In this document: positions 29,099 through 38,527 of the stretch, one piece after another
How positions within the stretch are numbered: position 1 is the first letter of the stretch
Layout of the letters: each line of letters opens with the position of its first letter
Origin: Neorhizobium vignae
GTDB taxonomy: Bacteria; Pseudomonadota; Alphaproteobacteria; Rhizobiales; Rhizobiaceae
DNA length: 64,000 nucleotides
Assembly (NCBI RefSeq): GCF_000732195.1
Contig: NZ_JNNU01000009.1
Span: forward strand, 1-64,000
Direction: 5' to 3'
The notes under the pieces: model-generated
Seen by the model: only the letters and a program-made list of their open reading frames with translations
Told to the model about the DNA's origin: nothing
The model's database searches: none
Program-made: the position numbers and the translations under genes

Positions 29099-30355
29099 AT
29101 GAGTGACACCGGTCAGAGAGAAGCCAACTGGGCGAGCCTCCCCTATCATCGGCGCTGGCTCTTGGATCAGGCGGACGGGCTTTTCGATTTCTTTCAATTC
29201 CGGGCGATAAACCCGAACGGCGGCTTCTTCGATCTCGACGACCTGGGCTCGCCGATCGGCGGCACCAATCCGGCCCGCGGCATCCATGCCTCGGCGCGCA
29301 TGGTCCATTGCTTCTCGATCGCCTACCTGCTCGGCCGGCCGGGCTCGGGTGACATCATCGACCACGGCATGCGCACCCTCTGGGAGCGTCATCGCGATAC
29401 GCAATATGGCGGCTATTTCTGGCAGGTCAATGATGACGGCGCAGCCGATCCCGCCAAGCAGGGTTATGGCCACGCCTTCGTGCTGCTCGCCGCCGCCTCC
29501 GCCAAGGTCGCCGGCCATCCGCTCGCCGACCAGATGCTGGCCGATATCACGGACGTGCTGGAAACGAAATTCTGGGAACCCCGCCACGGCGCGATTGCGG
29601 AAGAATTCAACCGTGACTGGTCGCCGATCGATGGCGGAGGCTATCGTGGCCAGAATTCCAACATGCACCTCACCGAAGCGCTGATGGCCGCTTTCGAGGC
29701 AACCGGCGAAACAGCCTATCTCGACAAGGCGGAAAGCATCGCCGACCTCGTCATCCGCCGCTGCGCCGGCAGTGTCGGTTTCCGGGTCGCCGAGCATTTC
29801 AACCCGGAATGGACGATCGACAAGGGTTATTATCATCCCGACGAGATGTTCCGCCCGGCCGGCACCACGCCCGGCCATTGGCTGGAATGGTCCCGGCTGC
29901 TGCTGCAGCTCTGGTCGCTCGGGGATAAAAAACACGGCTGGATGCCGGATGCGGCGAAATCGCTGTTCGTCCAATCCATGTCACTGGGCTGGGACAAGGA
30001 GAAGGGCGGCTTCTTCTATACGCTCGACTGGAACGACAAACCTGCCAAGACCAACAAGCTCTGGTGGCCGATGTGCGAGGCGGCCGGTGCCGCGCATTTC
30101 CTCAACGAGCATCTGCCGGCCGATAACTTCCACGAGGACAGCTACCGGCTGATCTGGGGCACGATCGCCAACCGGTTCATCGACCACAAGAACGGCGGCT
30201 GGCACGAGGAACTGACCGAGGACATGCGTCCGGCCCACACCCTCTTTCCCGGCAAAGGCGACATCTACCACGCCCTGCAAGCCTGCCTCATCCCGCTCTT
30301 CCCGGCGAACGGCAGCCTGACGAAGGTGATCGTCGAGGCTGGAGGGCGTATCTGA
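29099..30355 (+). CDS. AGE-family sugar epimerase/isomerase (mannose isomerase / YihS-like)
   Basis: 418 residues with an (alpha/alpha)6 barrel as in N-acylglucosamine 2-epimerase, mannose isomerase and YihS. Family motifs visible are GIHASARMVHCFSIAY, GYGHAFVLLAAA, GQNSNMHLTEAL and GTTPGHWLEWSRLL, with the conserved catalytic His residues. ATG 29099 has CGAGG upstream; the 40-codon extension to 28979 overlaps the metH promoter and is not credible. The substrate is most likely a ketose/aldose pair such as mannose-fructose. Divergent from metH over 168 nt. Confidence 0.88.
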   Translation: MSDTGQREANWASLPYHRRWLLDQADGLFDFFQFRAINPNGGFFDLDDLGSPIGGTNPARGIHASARMVHCFSIAYLLGRPGSGDIIDHGMRTLWERHRDTQYGGYFWQVNDDGAADPAKQGYGHAFVLLAAASAKVAGHPLADQMLADITDVLETKFWEPRHGAIAEEFNRDWSPIDGGGYRGQNSNMHLTEALMAAFEATGETAYLDKAESIADLVIRRCAGSVGFRVAEHFNPEWTIDKGYYHPDEMFRPAGTTPGHWLEWSRLLLQLWSLGDKKHGWMPDAAKSLFVQSMSLGWDKEKGGFFYTLDWNDKPAKTNKLWWPMCEAAGAAHFLNEHLPADNFHEDSYRLIWGTIANRFIDHKNGGWHEELTEDMRPAHTLFPGKGDIYHALQACLIPLFPANGSLTKVIVEAGGRI

Positions 30356-30450
30356 GGCGTTTTCGACGGCCTCGCCTCGCGGCGGCGGAACCATCCAATC
30401 CTTCGTCAGTTTCCGATGTCACATCGCTGTAACATCGGACCATCGCCGCC

Positions 30451-30936
30451 ATGATCAACACGCTTGCCGAGGAGTTTTCGCACGAGGCGCCCGTTGCGAT
30501 CGAAGTGCTTCTGGCGAGATTGATCGGCGCCGCCGTCCTCTGTGGCCTCATCGGCCTCGAACGGGAGTTCCGCAACAATTCCGCCGGCCTGCGCACCAAC
30601 ATGCTGATCGGCCTCGCATCCGCGGTGTTCACGCTGGTCGGGTTGCAGGTCATGCATGAATTCGGCAACCAGCCCGATACGGTCCAGATCGATCCGATCC
30701 GCCTCGTCGAGGCTGTCACCGCCGGGATCGCATTTCTGGCCGCCGGTGTCGTCTTCCAGATGCGCGGCAACGTGAAGGGCCTGACCACCGGCGCCAGCAT
30801 GTGGCTGTCGGGTTCGATCGGCCTCTGCGTCGGCCTCGGCATGTGGATCGTTGCCGTGGCGGCGACCGGCGCCGGCATCGTCATTCTCTGGCTGCTGCGC
30901 AAGACCGAAGTGGCGGCGGGCATGAAGGACGAATAG
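30451..30936 (+). CDS. MgtC/SapB family membrane protein
   Basis: 161 residues with four or five hydrophobic helices. The family signature LIGLEREFRNNSAGLRTNML is at about 33-52, followed by GIAFLAAGVVFQ and GLTTGASMWLSGSIGL. The C-terminal ACT-like domain of long MgtC proteins is missing, as in the short subgroup. MgtC members affect magnesium-limited growth and F1Fo ATPase in pathogens; the role here is unknown. No ribosome-binding site of note was seen. Confidence 0.88.
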   Translation: MINTLAEEFSHEAPVAIEVLLARLIGAAVLCGLIGLEREFRNNSAGLRTNMLIGLASAVFTLVGLQVMHEFGNQPDTVQIDPIRLVEAVTAGIAFLAAGVVFQMRGNVKGLTTGASMWLSGSIGLCVGLGMWIVAVAATGAGIVILWLLRKTEVAAGMKDE

Positions 30937-30960
30937 CAGCCCAGCCGCAGAGAAGACGGC

Positions 30961-33888
30961 TCAGCCGCCCTTGCGCGGCGTCACCATGGCTCGGATACGG
31001 CTGGTCAGCAGCTCATAGTCGTAAGGCTTGATGATCAGCGACGTCTGGTCGAGAGTTTCCGATCCAGGCACATTGCGGTCGCCGGTCGCGAAGATAACCG
31101 GCAGATTCGGCAATGTTTCGCGCAATTTCAATGCGAGCTGCAACCCGCTCATTTCCGGCAGATGGACATCGGTGACGAGGACGTCGATCGGATCGCTGTC
31201 GGCTGCGGCGAGCGCCTCGACGGCCGATCCGGCCTCGATCACGGTCATGCCGGAATCCTGCAGGAAATCCGCCGTCGAAATGCGGATCAGTGCTTCGTCC
31301 TCCACCAGAAGAACGGCGATCGGCAGATCCGACGCCGGCGTTTGCTCGACAGCAGGTTTGGCCAAAGACATCTCCCCTGGGTTTTCCGGCAGGCGCGGAG
31401 GCGCGGCCTGCCGATTCTGATCGATTACCTGGCGGATCTTCCGGGCGAGCGCCTCCCGCGTATAGGGCTTGCTCAAGAGATTGACGCCCGGATCGAGCCG
31501 TCCTCCATGGACGATCGAATTCTCGGTATAACCCGACGTGAACAGCACGCCGAGATGCGGCAGCCGCTCCTTGGCCCGCTTGGCGAGATCGCGGCTCTTC
31601 AGCCGGCCCGGCATCACCACATCCGTGAACAGGCAGTCGATCGGCACGCCGCTTTCGACGATCGCAAGCCCGCTGTCCGCATCCTTGGCCCGCAGGACCC
31701 GGTATCCCAGTTCGGCAAGCAGGCTGACGGTGATTTCCCGCACCGCTTCGTCGTCCTCGACGACCAGGATCGTCTCGTTTCCGCCAAGGGCAGGGCCACT
31801 GGTGGTTTCGGCGACCACATCCTCGTCCTCCATCGATCGCGGAAGATATATCCGTACGGTGGTGCCATTTCCAGGCTCGCTGTAGATCCGGATATGGCCG
31901 CCAGACTGCTTGACGAAACCGTAGACCATCGACAGGCCGAGCCCTGTTCCCTTGCCCTCCGGCTTGGTGGTGAAGAAGGGGTCGAAGACCTTGCCGAGAA
32001 TGTCGGCCGTCATGCCCGTACCGGTATCGGTGACCGCGAGCATCACATATTGGCCGGCCTCGATGTCGAACGTGTGGCTCGCATATTCGTCGTCGAGATA
32101 GGCATTGCCGAGCTCGATCGTCAGCTTGCCCTGCCCGTTCATCGCATCGCGTGCGTTGATCGCGAGGTTGAGGAGCGCATTCTCGACATTGCTCGGATCG
32201 ACGAGCGTGTTCCACAACCCGCCGCCGACGATCGTGTCGATCTCGATCGCTTCTCCCAGGCTGCGCCTCAGGAGGTGATCCATCTCGCGGATCAGGCGGC
32301 TCAGATTGATCACCTTCGGCGAAAGCGGCTGACGGCGGCCGAAGGCGAGAAGCTGCGAGGCGAGCCGGGCGCCGCGCGAAGCCCCTGCAAGCGCGCTGTT
32401 CAGCCGCCTTTGGGCAACTTCGTTGCCTGCGAATTCCCGGCCGAGAAGCTGAAGATTGCCGGTGATAACCTGCAGGAGATTGTTGAAATCGTGGGCGATG
32501 CCGCCGGCGAGATTACCGATCGCTTCCATCTTCTGGCTCTGGCGAAGCACTTCCTGCGTCCGCTCGAGCTCGATCGTTCTTTCCTCGACTCGGTGGCCGA
32601 GGGTTTCCGCGAGGCTTGAAAGCTCCGATTCTGTCTTCTTCTGCTCGTCGATATCGGTATTGGTGGCAACCCAGAGGGTGATCTCACCCTCTGCATTCTT
32701 GATCGGCACCGCACGGCTGATGAACCAGCGATAGACGCCGTCGTGGCGCCGAAGGCGGATTTCCGTCTCCAGCCGGCTTCCGGTGCGCAAAGCCTCGTCC
32801 CAGGCGGCGGCAATCCGGGGCGAATCATCCGGATGGAGCATCTCGGAGCGCCGCTCCCTGTCGAAATAGAATGACTCGAGGCCGCTATAGGTGAAGATCT
32901 GGTCGTTGCACCATTGCATCCGGCCGTCCGGCGTCGCCGTCCACACATGTGTCGGCAAGGACTGGGCAAGCGTCCTGAAACGGTCCTCGTTTTCGCGGGC
33001 CGCCTCCTGTGCACGGCGAAGCTCCGTAACGTCCTGGCCCTGCACGAAAATGCCGCTGACCATCCCGCTGTGATCGCGGATCGGCTGATAGACGAAATCG
33101 AGAAAGCGTTCTTCCGGCTCAGCGCTTTCGGGGGACTGGAAAACGACCCGCGCACCATAGGCGCTGTAGGGCGTGCCGGTCCGGTAGACCTCGTCCAGCA
33201 GTTCGTAGACACCCTGCCTGGCGAGCTCCGGCAAAGCCTCGCGCACCGTCTTGCCGATCAGGTCCTCGCGGCTGACGATCGTCCGGTACGACCTGTTGAC
33301 GATCGAAAAAACATGCTCCGGGCCGCGCAGCACGGCCATGAAGCCGGGCGCCTGCTCGAACAGCATGCGCAGATATTCCCGCTCCTCGCCGAGAGCGGCA
33401 TTCTGCCCTTGGACCGCATCGGCCCGGCGCATCAGATCCGTATGCACCTTGAGGGCGCCATCGCCCGCGGACCGGCTGCGCAGCAGGTGAAGCTCGGTCA
33501 CGTCCACCGTATGCTGCAGGATGAAGATCAGCCGCCCCGCCTCGTCCTTGATCGGAATATGGGTTGCGCTCCAATAACGATCCTCTAGCTCTCCATCGGG
33601 ACCTGGGATCGGATAGGGGATGAGCGGCAGGTGATCCACCTCGGCGGCAGAAAGGACCTTGGCGAAGGACTGGCGCAGCAGCCGGCCCGGGACGGAATCC
33701 GGTTCGCTGGGAAACGCGTCGAACATGCTGCGGCCGACAAGCTCTTCGCGGCTGCGCCCCGTCACCGCCAGATAAGCGTCGTTCATTCCGACAAGCCGCA
33801 ATTCCCGGTCGAGTATGACATAGGGATTGGGCGACAGATTAAACAACTGATTCAGATCGATTTCGGAAAGCTCCGTCAGTCTGAACAT
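30961..33888 (-). CDS. Hybrid sensor histidine kinase, three PAS domains and two receiver domains
   Basis: 975 residues, no membrane helix, so probably a cytoplasmic sensor. Three PAS domains lie at about 12-130, 172-290 and 300-420. A short coiled coil leads to HisKA with H466 in GGIAHDFNNLL. The ATPase domain follows (N577 in NLAINARDAM, G1/G2 DTGTGM and GKGTGLGLSM). Two receivers follow, with D756 (FTDVVMP) and D907 (VTDVHLP). The second receiver has TSLIIKPYDYE for the conserved Lys. Related PAS hybrid kinases with the HDFNN box are frequent in rhizobia. The start ATG 33888 has AGGGA upstream. No dedicated response regulator gene is adjacent. Confidence 0.92.
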   Translation of the reverse strand: MFRLTELSEIDLNQLFNLSPNPYVILDRELRLVGMNDAYLAVTGRSREELVGRSMFDAFPSEPDSVPGRLLRQSFAKVLSAAEVDHLPLIPYPIPGPDGELEDRYWSATHIPIKDEAGRLIFILQHTVDVTELHLLRSRSAGDGALKVHTDLMRRADAVQGQNAALGEEREYLRMLFEQAPGFMAVLRGPEHVFSIVNRSYRTIVSREDLIGKTVREALPELARQGVYELLDEVYRTGTPYSAYGARVVFQSPESAEPEERFLDFVYQPIRDHSGMVSGIFVQGQDVTELRRAQEAARENEDRFRTLAQSLPTHVWTATPDGRMQWCNDQIFTYSGLESFYFDRERRSEMLHPDDSPRIAAAWDEALRTGSRLETEIRLRRHDGVYRWFISRAVPIKNAEGEITLWVATNTDIDEQKKTESELSSLAETLGHRVEERTIELERTQEVLRQSQKMEAIGNLAGGIAHDFNNLLQVITGNLQLLGREFAGNEVAQRRLNSALAGASRGARLASQLLAFGRRQPLSPKVINLSRLIREMDHLLRRSLGEAIEIDTIVGGGLWNTLVDPSNVENALLNLAINARDAMNGQGKLTIELGNAYLDDEYASHTFDIEAGQYVMLAVTDTGTGMTADILGKVFDPFFTTKPEGKGTGLGLSMVYGFVKQSGGHIRIYSEPGNGTTVRIYLPRSMEDEDVVAETTSGPALGGNETILVVEDDEAVREITVSLLAELGYRVLRAKDADSGLAIVESGVPIDCLFTDVVMPGRLKSRDLAKRAKERLPHLGVLFTSGYTENSIVHGGRLDPGVNLLSKPYTREALARKIRQVIDQNRQAAPPRLPENPGEMSLAKPAVEQTPASDLPIAVLLVEDEALIRISTADFLQDSGMTVIEAGSAVEALAAADSDPIDVLVTDVHLPEMSGLQLALKLRETLPNLPVIFATGDRNVPGSETLDQTSLIIKPYDYELLTSRIRAMVTPRKGG

Positions 33889-34062
33889 GCGCCGTCCCTG
33901 ATGCCAATGCATCACAGGTTATAGGGTTTCCGCTAATATTGACAATTGAAATCAGGACGGTTCAGGAAATCTCCCACGGGATTATCGCGATACGCTAAAA
34001 AACATCTAACACCCCGGTTTTGCTCCCGGTTCCGGCACCGACCCGTGCGGGATTCAGGCGGA

Positions 34063-36246
34063 TTACTTGATCCCGATCCGCTGCCTTTCCACCGGCTGGA
34101 CGAAAAGCCGGGCAACCTCGTCGGCCGGCATCGCCTTGCCGTAACGGTAGCCCTGCCCCGCCTCGCAGCCCATCAGGCGAAGCGCCGCCTCCTGCTCCTC
34201 GGTCTCGATGCCTTCGGCAATCGTCTTCAGCCCCAGTTCCCTGCTGAGCGCGATGAGCGCGCGGGTAATGGCGGCATCGCGCGGCTTGGTCAAGAGATCG
34301 CGCACGAACCCCATGTCGATCTTGAGCGTCGTCAGTGGATAGCGCTGCAGCGAACCGAGCGAAGCGTAGCCCGTGCCGAAATCGTCGAAGGCGATGCCGA
34401 CGCCGAGTTCGCGCAGCGCCTGGATCGATTCGAGCGACTGGTCGTCGTCGTTGAGCGTGACCGTTTCGGTGATCTCGATCTCCAGGGACTGCGGGTCGAG
34501 CACGTAGCGTTCGATCAGGTCAACGACGTTGCGGGCCAGATCGCCGGCCCGGACCTGCGCGGGAAACAGGTTGATGCCCATCTTGATCGGCGGATACCCG
34601 GCCGCATCCCAGGCGGCCATCTGCCGGCCCGCCTGATCCAGCACCCAGAAGCCCACGTCGAGCGCGATCGAACTCTGCTCCAGAGCCGGGAGAAAGGCGG
34701 CCGGCGACAGGAGACCGCGCTCCGGATGCTGCCAGCGGATGAGCGCCTCGACGCCGAATACCTCGCCGGTATCGAGCGTCACCTGCGGCTGGTAGTGCAG
34801 CACCAGCTCGTTCTTGTGCAGCGCCCGCAGCAGTTCGTCCCGCAGCATCCGCTTTGCCAGGGTCTCGTTGCGCATCGACTGTTCGAACATGCGCACGACC
34901 CGGCCGCCGGCCTGCTTGGCCCGGTAGAGAGCGAAGTCGGCACTGGCGATGAGCTCCTCGGAATCGGAACCGTGGTTCGGTGCGAGCGAAAAGCCGACAC
35001 TCGCCCCGACGCGGAACGTATGCCCGGCAACCTCGAACGGTATCTTGAAAGCCTCGATGACCGCATTTGCAATTTTCTGGGCCACGAGAGGATCCCCGGT
35101 TCCGGGAACGAGAATGGCAAACTCGTCGCCGCCGAACCGGGAGACCGTGACCTTACGGTCGAGGACCGCCGGCAATCTGACACCGATCGCCTGCAACAGG
35201 GAATCGCCGATGCCGTGCCCCAGGCGATCGTTGACGTCCTTGAACCCGTCGAGGTCGAAGAGCAGCACGGCGAGCGGCCGGTTGCGCGCCAGTTCCTCGC
35301 GCAAAAGATCCTCGAAACGGTGCCGATTGCACAAGCCGGTCAGCGTATCCTGGCTTGCCAGCCTCAGGAGCCGAGCGTCGCGGTCACGGCGTTCGGATAT
35401 GTCCTTGATGATGGCGCCCACGCCGACGCCGCGCTGATCGTGCCAGATCGAAAGCGCCATCTCGACCGGAAACTCCGAACCATCCTTGCGGCATGCCGAA
35501 ATCTCGACGGTCTTGCCCTTGAGCATGGAACTGCCGCCCGCGACCACGCGCGCGAAACCGGCGTTGTGGGCAGCGCGGAAGCGTTCGGGCACGATCAGGT
35601 CGAGCGACTCGCCGATCATCTCCTCCCGGCTGAAACCGAACATATCGAGCGCCGCCTGGTTGACGAACTCGACCCGGCCGGTGGGATCGACGGTAATCAG
35701 CGAGAGATCGGTGGCATCCGCAAAGTTGGCAGCCGTCGCCTGCGGTATGCCCTCGCGACGCAGTTCCATGTGCTCCATGACCATGGCGGCAAGACCGGCG
35801 AGCGTTCGCCTTTCCCGCTCGGAGAAACTTTCTCGCACCTGCGGGTCGGCAATGCACAGCGCTCCGAGCCGGAAACCATCCGGCGAGATCAGCGGCGCAC
35901 CGGCATAAAACCGGATGAATGGCTCGCCTGCGACGATCGGCAGGCCGGAGAACCGTGCATCCAGCCGCGCATCGGAGACGACAAGAACATCGTCCGTGCG
36001 GATCGTGTGATCACAGAAGGATTCGGATCGGTGGGTCTCCTCGATATCGAGACCCGAACAGGCCTTGAACCATTGCCGATCCTCTTCGATCAGCGTCACG
36101 AAAGCCATGCGCGTGGAAAAAAGCTCGGAGGCAAAGCGGCAGATTCGATCGAAACGGTTTTCAGGCCCGGAGCCTGCGATACGGTAGTTCGCCAGAGCGT
36201 CAAGCCGTCTGCGCTCCGCAATATCGATGCTGTCGGCGTAAGACAT
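34063..36246 (-). CDS. GAF-PAS-GGDEF-EAL cyclic-di-GMP enzyme
   Basis: 727 residues, no membrane helix. The N-terminal GAF domain is at about 30-170 (with FCDHTIRTDDVLVVSDA, typical of GAF-GGDEF proteins), a PAS domain at about 190-300, GGDEF at about 310-470 (active-site FGGDEF intact) and EAL at about 480-720. The EAL signature is EALIRW, with DDFGTGYASLGSL, so phosphodiesterase residues look intact. Both activities could operate or GGDEF could be regulatory. I took ATG 36246 with GGAG about 6 nt upstream. Unlinked to the kinase gene downstream except by strand (174-nt gap). Confidence 0.9.
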   Translation of the reverse strand: MSYADSIDIAERRRLDALANYRIAGSGPENRFDRICRFASELFSTRMAFVTLIEEDRQWFKACSGLDIEETHRSESFCDHTIRTDDVLVVSDARLDARFSGLPIVAGEPFIRFYAGAPLISPDGFRLGALCIADPQVRESFSERERRTLAGLAAMVMEHMELRREGIPQATAANFADATDLSLITVDPTGRVEFVNQAALDMFGFSREEMIGESLDLIVPERFRAAHNAGFARVVAGGSSMLKGKTVEISACRKDGSEFPVEMALSIWHDQRGVGVGAIIKDISERRDRDARLLRLASQDTLTGLCNRHRFEDLLREELARNRPLAVLLFDLDGFKDVNDRLGHGIGDSLLQAIGVRLPAVLDRKVTVSRFGGDEFAILVPGTGDPLVAQKIANAVIEAFKIPFEVAGHTFRVGASVGFSLAPNHGSDSEELIASADFALYRAKQAGGRVVRMFEQSMRNETLAKRMLRDELLRALHKNELVLHYQPQVTLDTGEVFGVEALIRWQHPERGLLSPAAFLPALEQSSIALDVGFWVLDQAGRQMAAWDAAGYPPIKMGINLFPAQVRAGDLARNVVDLIERYVLDPQSLEIEITETVTLNDDDQSLESIQALRELGVGIAFDDFGTGYASLGSLQRYPLTTLKIDMGFVRDLLTKPRDAAITRALIALSRELGLKTIAEGIETEEQEAALRLMGCEAGQGYRYGKAMPADEVARLFVQPVERQRIGIK

Positions 36247-36395
36247 CTCTGCTCCAGAGGAGGGCGGTAGTGCCGCTACCATAGAAATCCATCCATTAGA
36301 GAAAGCATAACGAGGGCCCCCCAAGAAATGAATGGTGTTTGGCAAGGGGAACACCCGTTTAGCGGGATGGAAGAGAGCTTTTTCGACTTAAAATG

Positions 36396-36424
36396 AAAAA
36401 CCTCCCGGAATTGCCCCCGGAAGG
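36396..36424 (-). terminator. Terminator of the ubiD-like gene
   Basis: An 8-bp stem CCTCCCGG/CCGGAAGG (one mismatch). Read leftwards it is followed by TTTTTCATTTTA. Confidence 0.6.
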
Positions 36425-36462
36425 CTGCTTCGGTAAGGCACAATGTCCCGAAATGGATCATC

Positions 36463-38004
36463 CTATCGGGGAAGATAGTAACGACCGCGCTCGTCACGCT
36501 CCAGCCCCTTGGAGCGGAAGGTGTCCAGTTCGCGCACGACCTCGCGGCCATCGCGGCTGCCGACGGCGGCCATCAACTCCTCGAAATGTTTGGCGCCATC
36601 CCTCAATGCCGCTTCGAGCGATGGGAAGCGCGCACCGGGATAGGTCGGAGCCTGCGGCGTGACGAGTTCCCAGTTCTGGGCATGCTGCATCGGCCAGGTC
36701 AGGTCGTAGCCGGCCTTGGCGCCGGAGCGGGCGCCGTGAAGCGACGGATCGAGCGGCGACAGCCGAACGCCGGTCGCGATCACCAGATCCCGGTCGGCCT
36801 GGAAGCGGGTACCGAACGCCCATTCCATCTGGCTGTCGTCGAAGATGTCGATATCCGGATCGACGACGAACACGTTCTTGACGCCGACGGCGCCGAGAAC
36901 CGCGTAGAGTGCCGAACGTGCCTCGCCGGGATAGGTCTGGCGGATCGAGAAGCGCATGCTCATCGATCCGCCAGCGGCAACCGGCGCATAAACGGCGACC
37001 GGCTGGCGCACGACGTCGCCGAGCGTCTTCCAGACATTCATTTCCATACGCAGCGCTTCGAGGTTGGAGGTATCGGTGAAGTCCATGCGATTGCCGCTGA
37101 TGGTCGCGGTCTGGAAGAGCGCGTCCCGGCGGTGGGTGATGGCGGTGACATGGAAGACCGGGTTGGTCTTCACGACGCCGTAATAGCCGAGATATTCGCC
37201 GTACGGCCCTTCCTTCTCCACGTAACCGCGCTCGTCGAAATAGCCTTCGATGACCATTTCCGCGTCGGCCGGAACCATGATCTCGTTGGTGACGCATTTG
37301 ACGACCGGCAGCGGCGCCCCGCGCAGGGAGGAGATCAGTTCCAGTTCGTCGACCGGCTCCTTCATGGTGGCGGACACCATGTCGATCGGATGGCAGCCAA
37401 CCACATAGGCAACGTTCAGCCTCTCGCCCCGCTCGGAAGCAGCCATGTACATGACGCGCAGGTCGCTCGGCGCAATCAGGTCGACGCCCGCTTCCTGAGG
37501 GCCGCGCAGCATCAGCCGGCGCATGCCGCAATTGTATCGGCCATCCTTCGGGTCGATCGTATAGTCGATCGTCGCGGAAATGTAGGGCGCGCCGTCGAGC
37601 GCATGCTGCACGTGGACCGGCAGCTTTAGGAGGTCGGCGTCAGTGCCGGACAGCACGACCTGCTGCACGGGCGCCTCGTTACCGGAAAGCTTTACCAGTT
37701 CCGGCTTCAGCGACAGGCGGCGGCGCATTTCCAGCGCCACTTCGCCGGCGGGTACGCCGAAAGCCTTTGCGAGACGCGAACGGCTGCCGACCACATTGCC
37801 GATCAGCTGCTGGCCTTCGGGACCGGCATTTTTGAACCAGACTGCCTTCGGGTTGTTCTGCAGGATCGCCGCGACATCGGCCAGATCGACCTTCCCCTCG
37901 CGGATATCGAGCTCGTCGGCGCTCAGGCTCTCGACGAAATTCTTCAACCGGAAACGGTCGAGATCAAGCGCGGCGGCGGATTGAGTTGTCGTATTGGCGG
38001 TCAT
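36463..38004 (-). CDS. UbiD-family decarboxylase (prenylated-FMN dependent)
   Basis: Reversible (de)carboxylase of 513 residues. UbiD/Fdc enzymes use prenyl-FMN with an E-R-E site. Here the candidates are R161 (CGMRR), E264 and E269 in EKEGPYGEYLGYYG. The N-terminal fold (NAGPEGQQLIGNVVGSRSRL) also matches. The ATG at 38004 has GAGG upstream; a further 22-codon extension has no ribosome-binding site. No ubiX gene is adjacent, so prFMN must come from elsewhere. It could be the ubiquinone-pathway UbiD or a catabolic aromatic decarboxylase. The FCD-type palindrome upstream favours the latter. Confidence 0.9.
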   Translation of the reverse strand: MTANTTTQSAAALDLDRFRLKNFVESLSADELDIREGKVDLADVAAILQNNPKAVWFKNAGPEGQQLIGNVVGSRSRLAKAFGVPAGEVALEMRRRLSLKPELVKLSGNEAPVQQVVLSGTDADLLKLPVHVQHALDGAPYISATIDYTIDPKDGRYNCGMRRLMLRGPQEAGVDLIAPSDLRVMYMAASERGERLNVAYVVGCHPIDMVSATMKEPVDELELISSLRGAPLPVVKCVTNEIMVPADAEMVIEGYFDERGYVEKEGPYGEYLGYYGVVKTNPVFHVTAITHRRDALFQTATISGNRMDFTDTSNLEALRMEMNVWKTLGDVVRQPVAVYAPVAAGGSMSMRFSIRQTYPGEARSALYAVLGAVGVKNVFVVDPDIDIFDDSQMEWAFGTRFQADRDLVIATGVRLSPLDPSLHGARSGAKAGYDLTWPMQHAQNWELVTPQAPTYPGARFPSLEAALRDGAKHFEELMAAVGSRDGREVVRELDTFRSKGLERDERGRYYLPR

Positions 38005-38078
38005 TCTTCCTCTCCCGAAAACGCGTTTCTGCGTAGGACGTTTTCTAGCCAGAACAGTTGATAAAATCAAATATAATT

Positions 38079-38092
38079 ATACAATGTTGTAT
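38079..38092 (-). promoter_or_regulatory. Candidate GntR/FCD-type operator upstream of the ubiD-like gene
   Basis: The perfect palindrome ATACAATGTTGTAT, in a 60-nt AT-rich patch 75 nt upstream of the start, resembles the TNGTNNNACNA half-site pattern of FadR-subfamily regulators. No such regulator is adjacent. Confidence 0.4.
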
Positions 38093-38527
38093 GAGGCCGT
38101 ATCGGGGAAGCGTGATCGGCCGGCGTCGACTGCAAGACCATGTGATCCGTGCGAGGAAATTCCTTCGGACTGTCATGCGTCGTCTCGTAATTGCCGCATC
38201 GGTCGCCTTAGCCGTTCGTCCCACAGAAGGAGGCCTCGGCCGGCTACGTCGAGGTCGCCCATATTCCGCAGCAATGAACCTTTGACCCCAAGGCTCGTTG
38301 CATTGGCTGAAGCGGCACCCGCCGCCGCTTTCATTCGTGCCGGCAGCCGGGCGCACATCGGCACAAATAAACGCGCAAAAGTATATTCTTTTTAAGCTAC
38401 AACCGCCTCCGCCGTTGGACGCCGCATCCACGCTCATGCTAGAACGGCTTCAAAGATAGGCTGTCAGGTTTAGGATGCACAAAGGAATGGCGTACCTCCT
38501 GCAGACGATCGGCTTCGGGCAGGCATC
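38093..38527. other. Intergenic region upstream of fixL with no recognised gene
   Basis: Short open frames exist on both strands but have no ribosome-binding site or recognisable motifs. The AT-rich stretch near 38370-38395 may hold the fixL promoter. I see no repeat or RNA gene. Confidence 0.5.

Noticed and set aside
30961..36246. One operon for the hybrid kinase and the GGDEF-EAL protein
   Set aside because: Same strand but a 174-nt gap without overlap; no direct evidence that they are co-transcribed.
38058..38395. Small frames between ubiD-like gene and fixL
   Set aside because: Low-complexity products with no start signals; likely promoter DNA.
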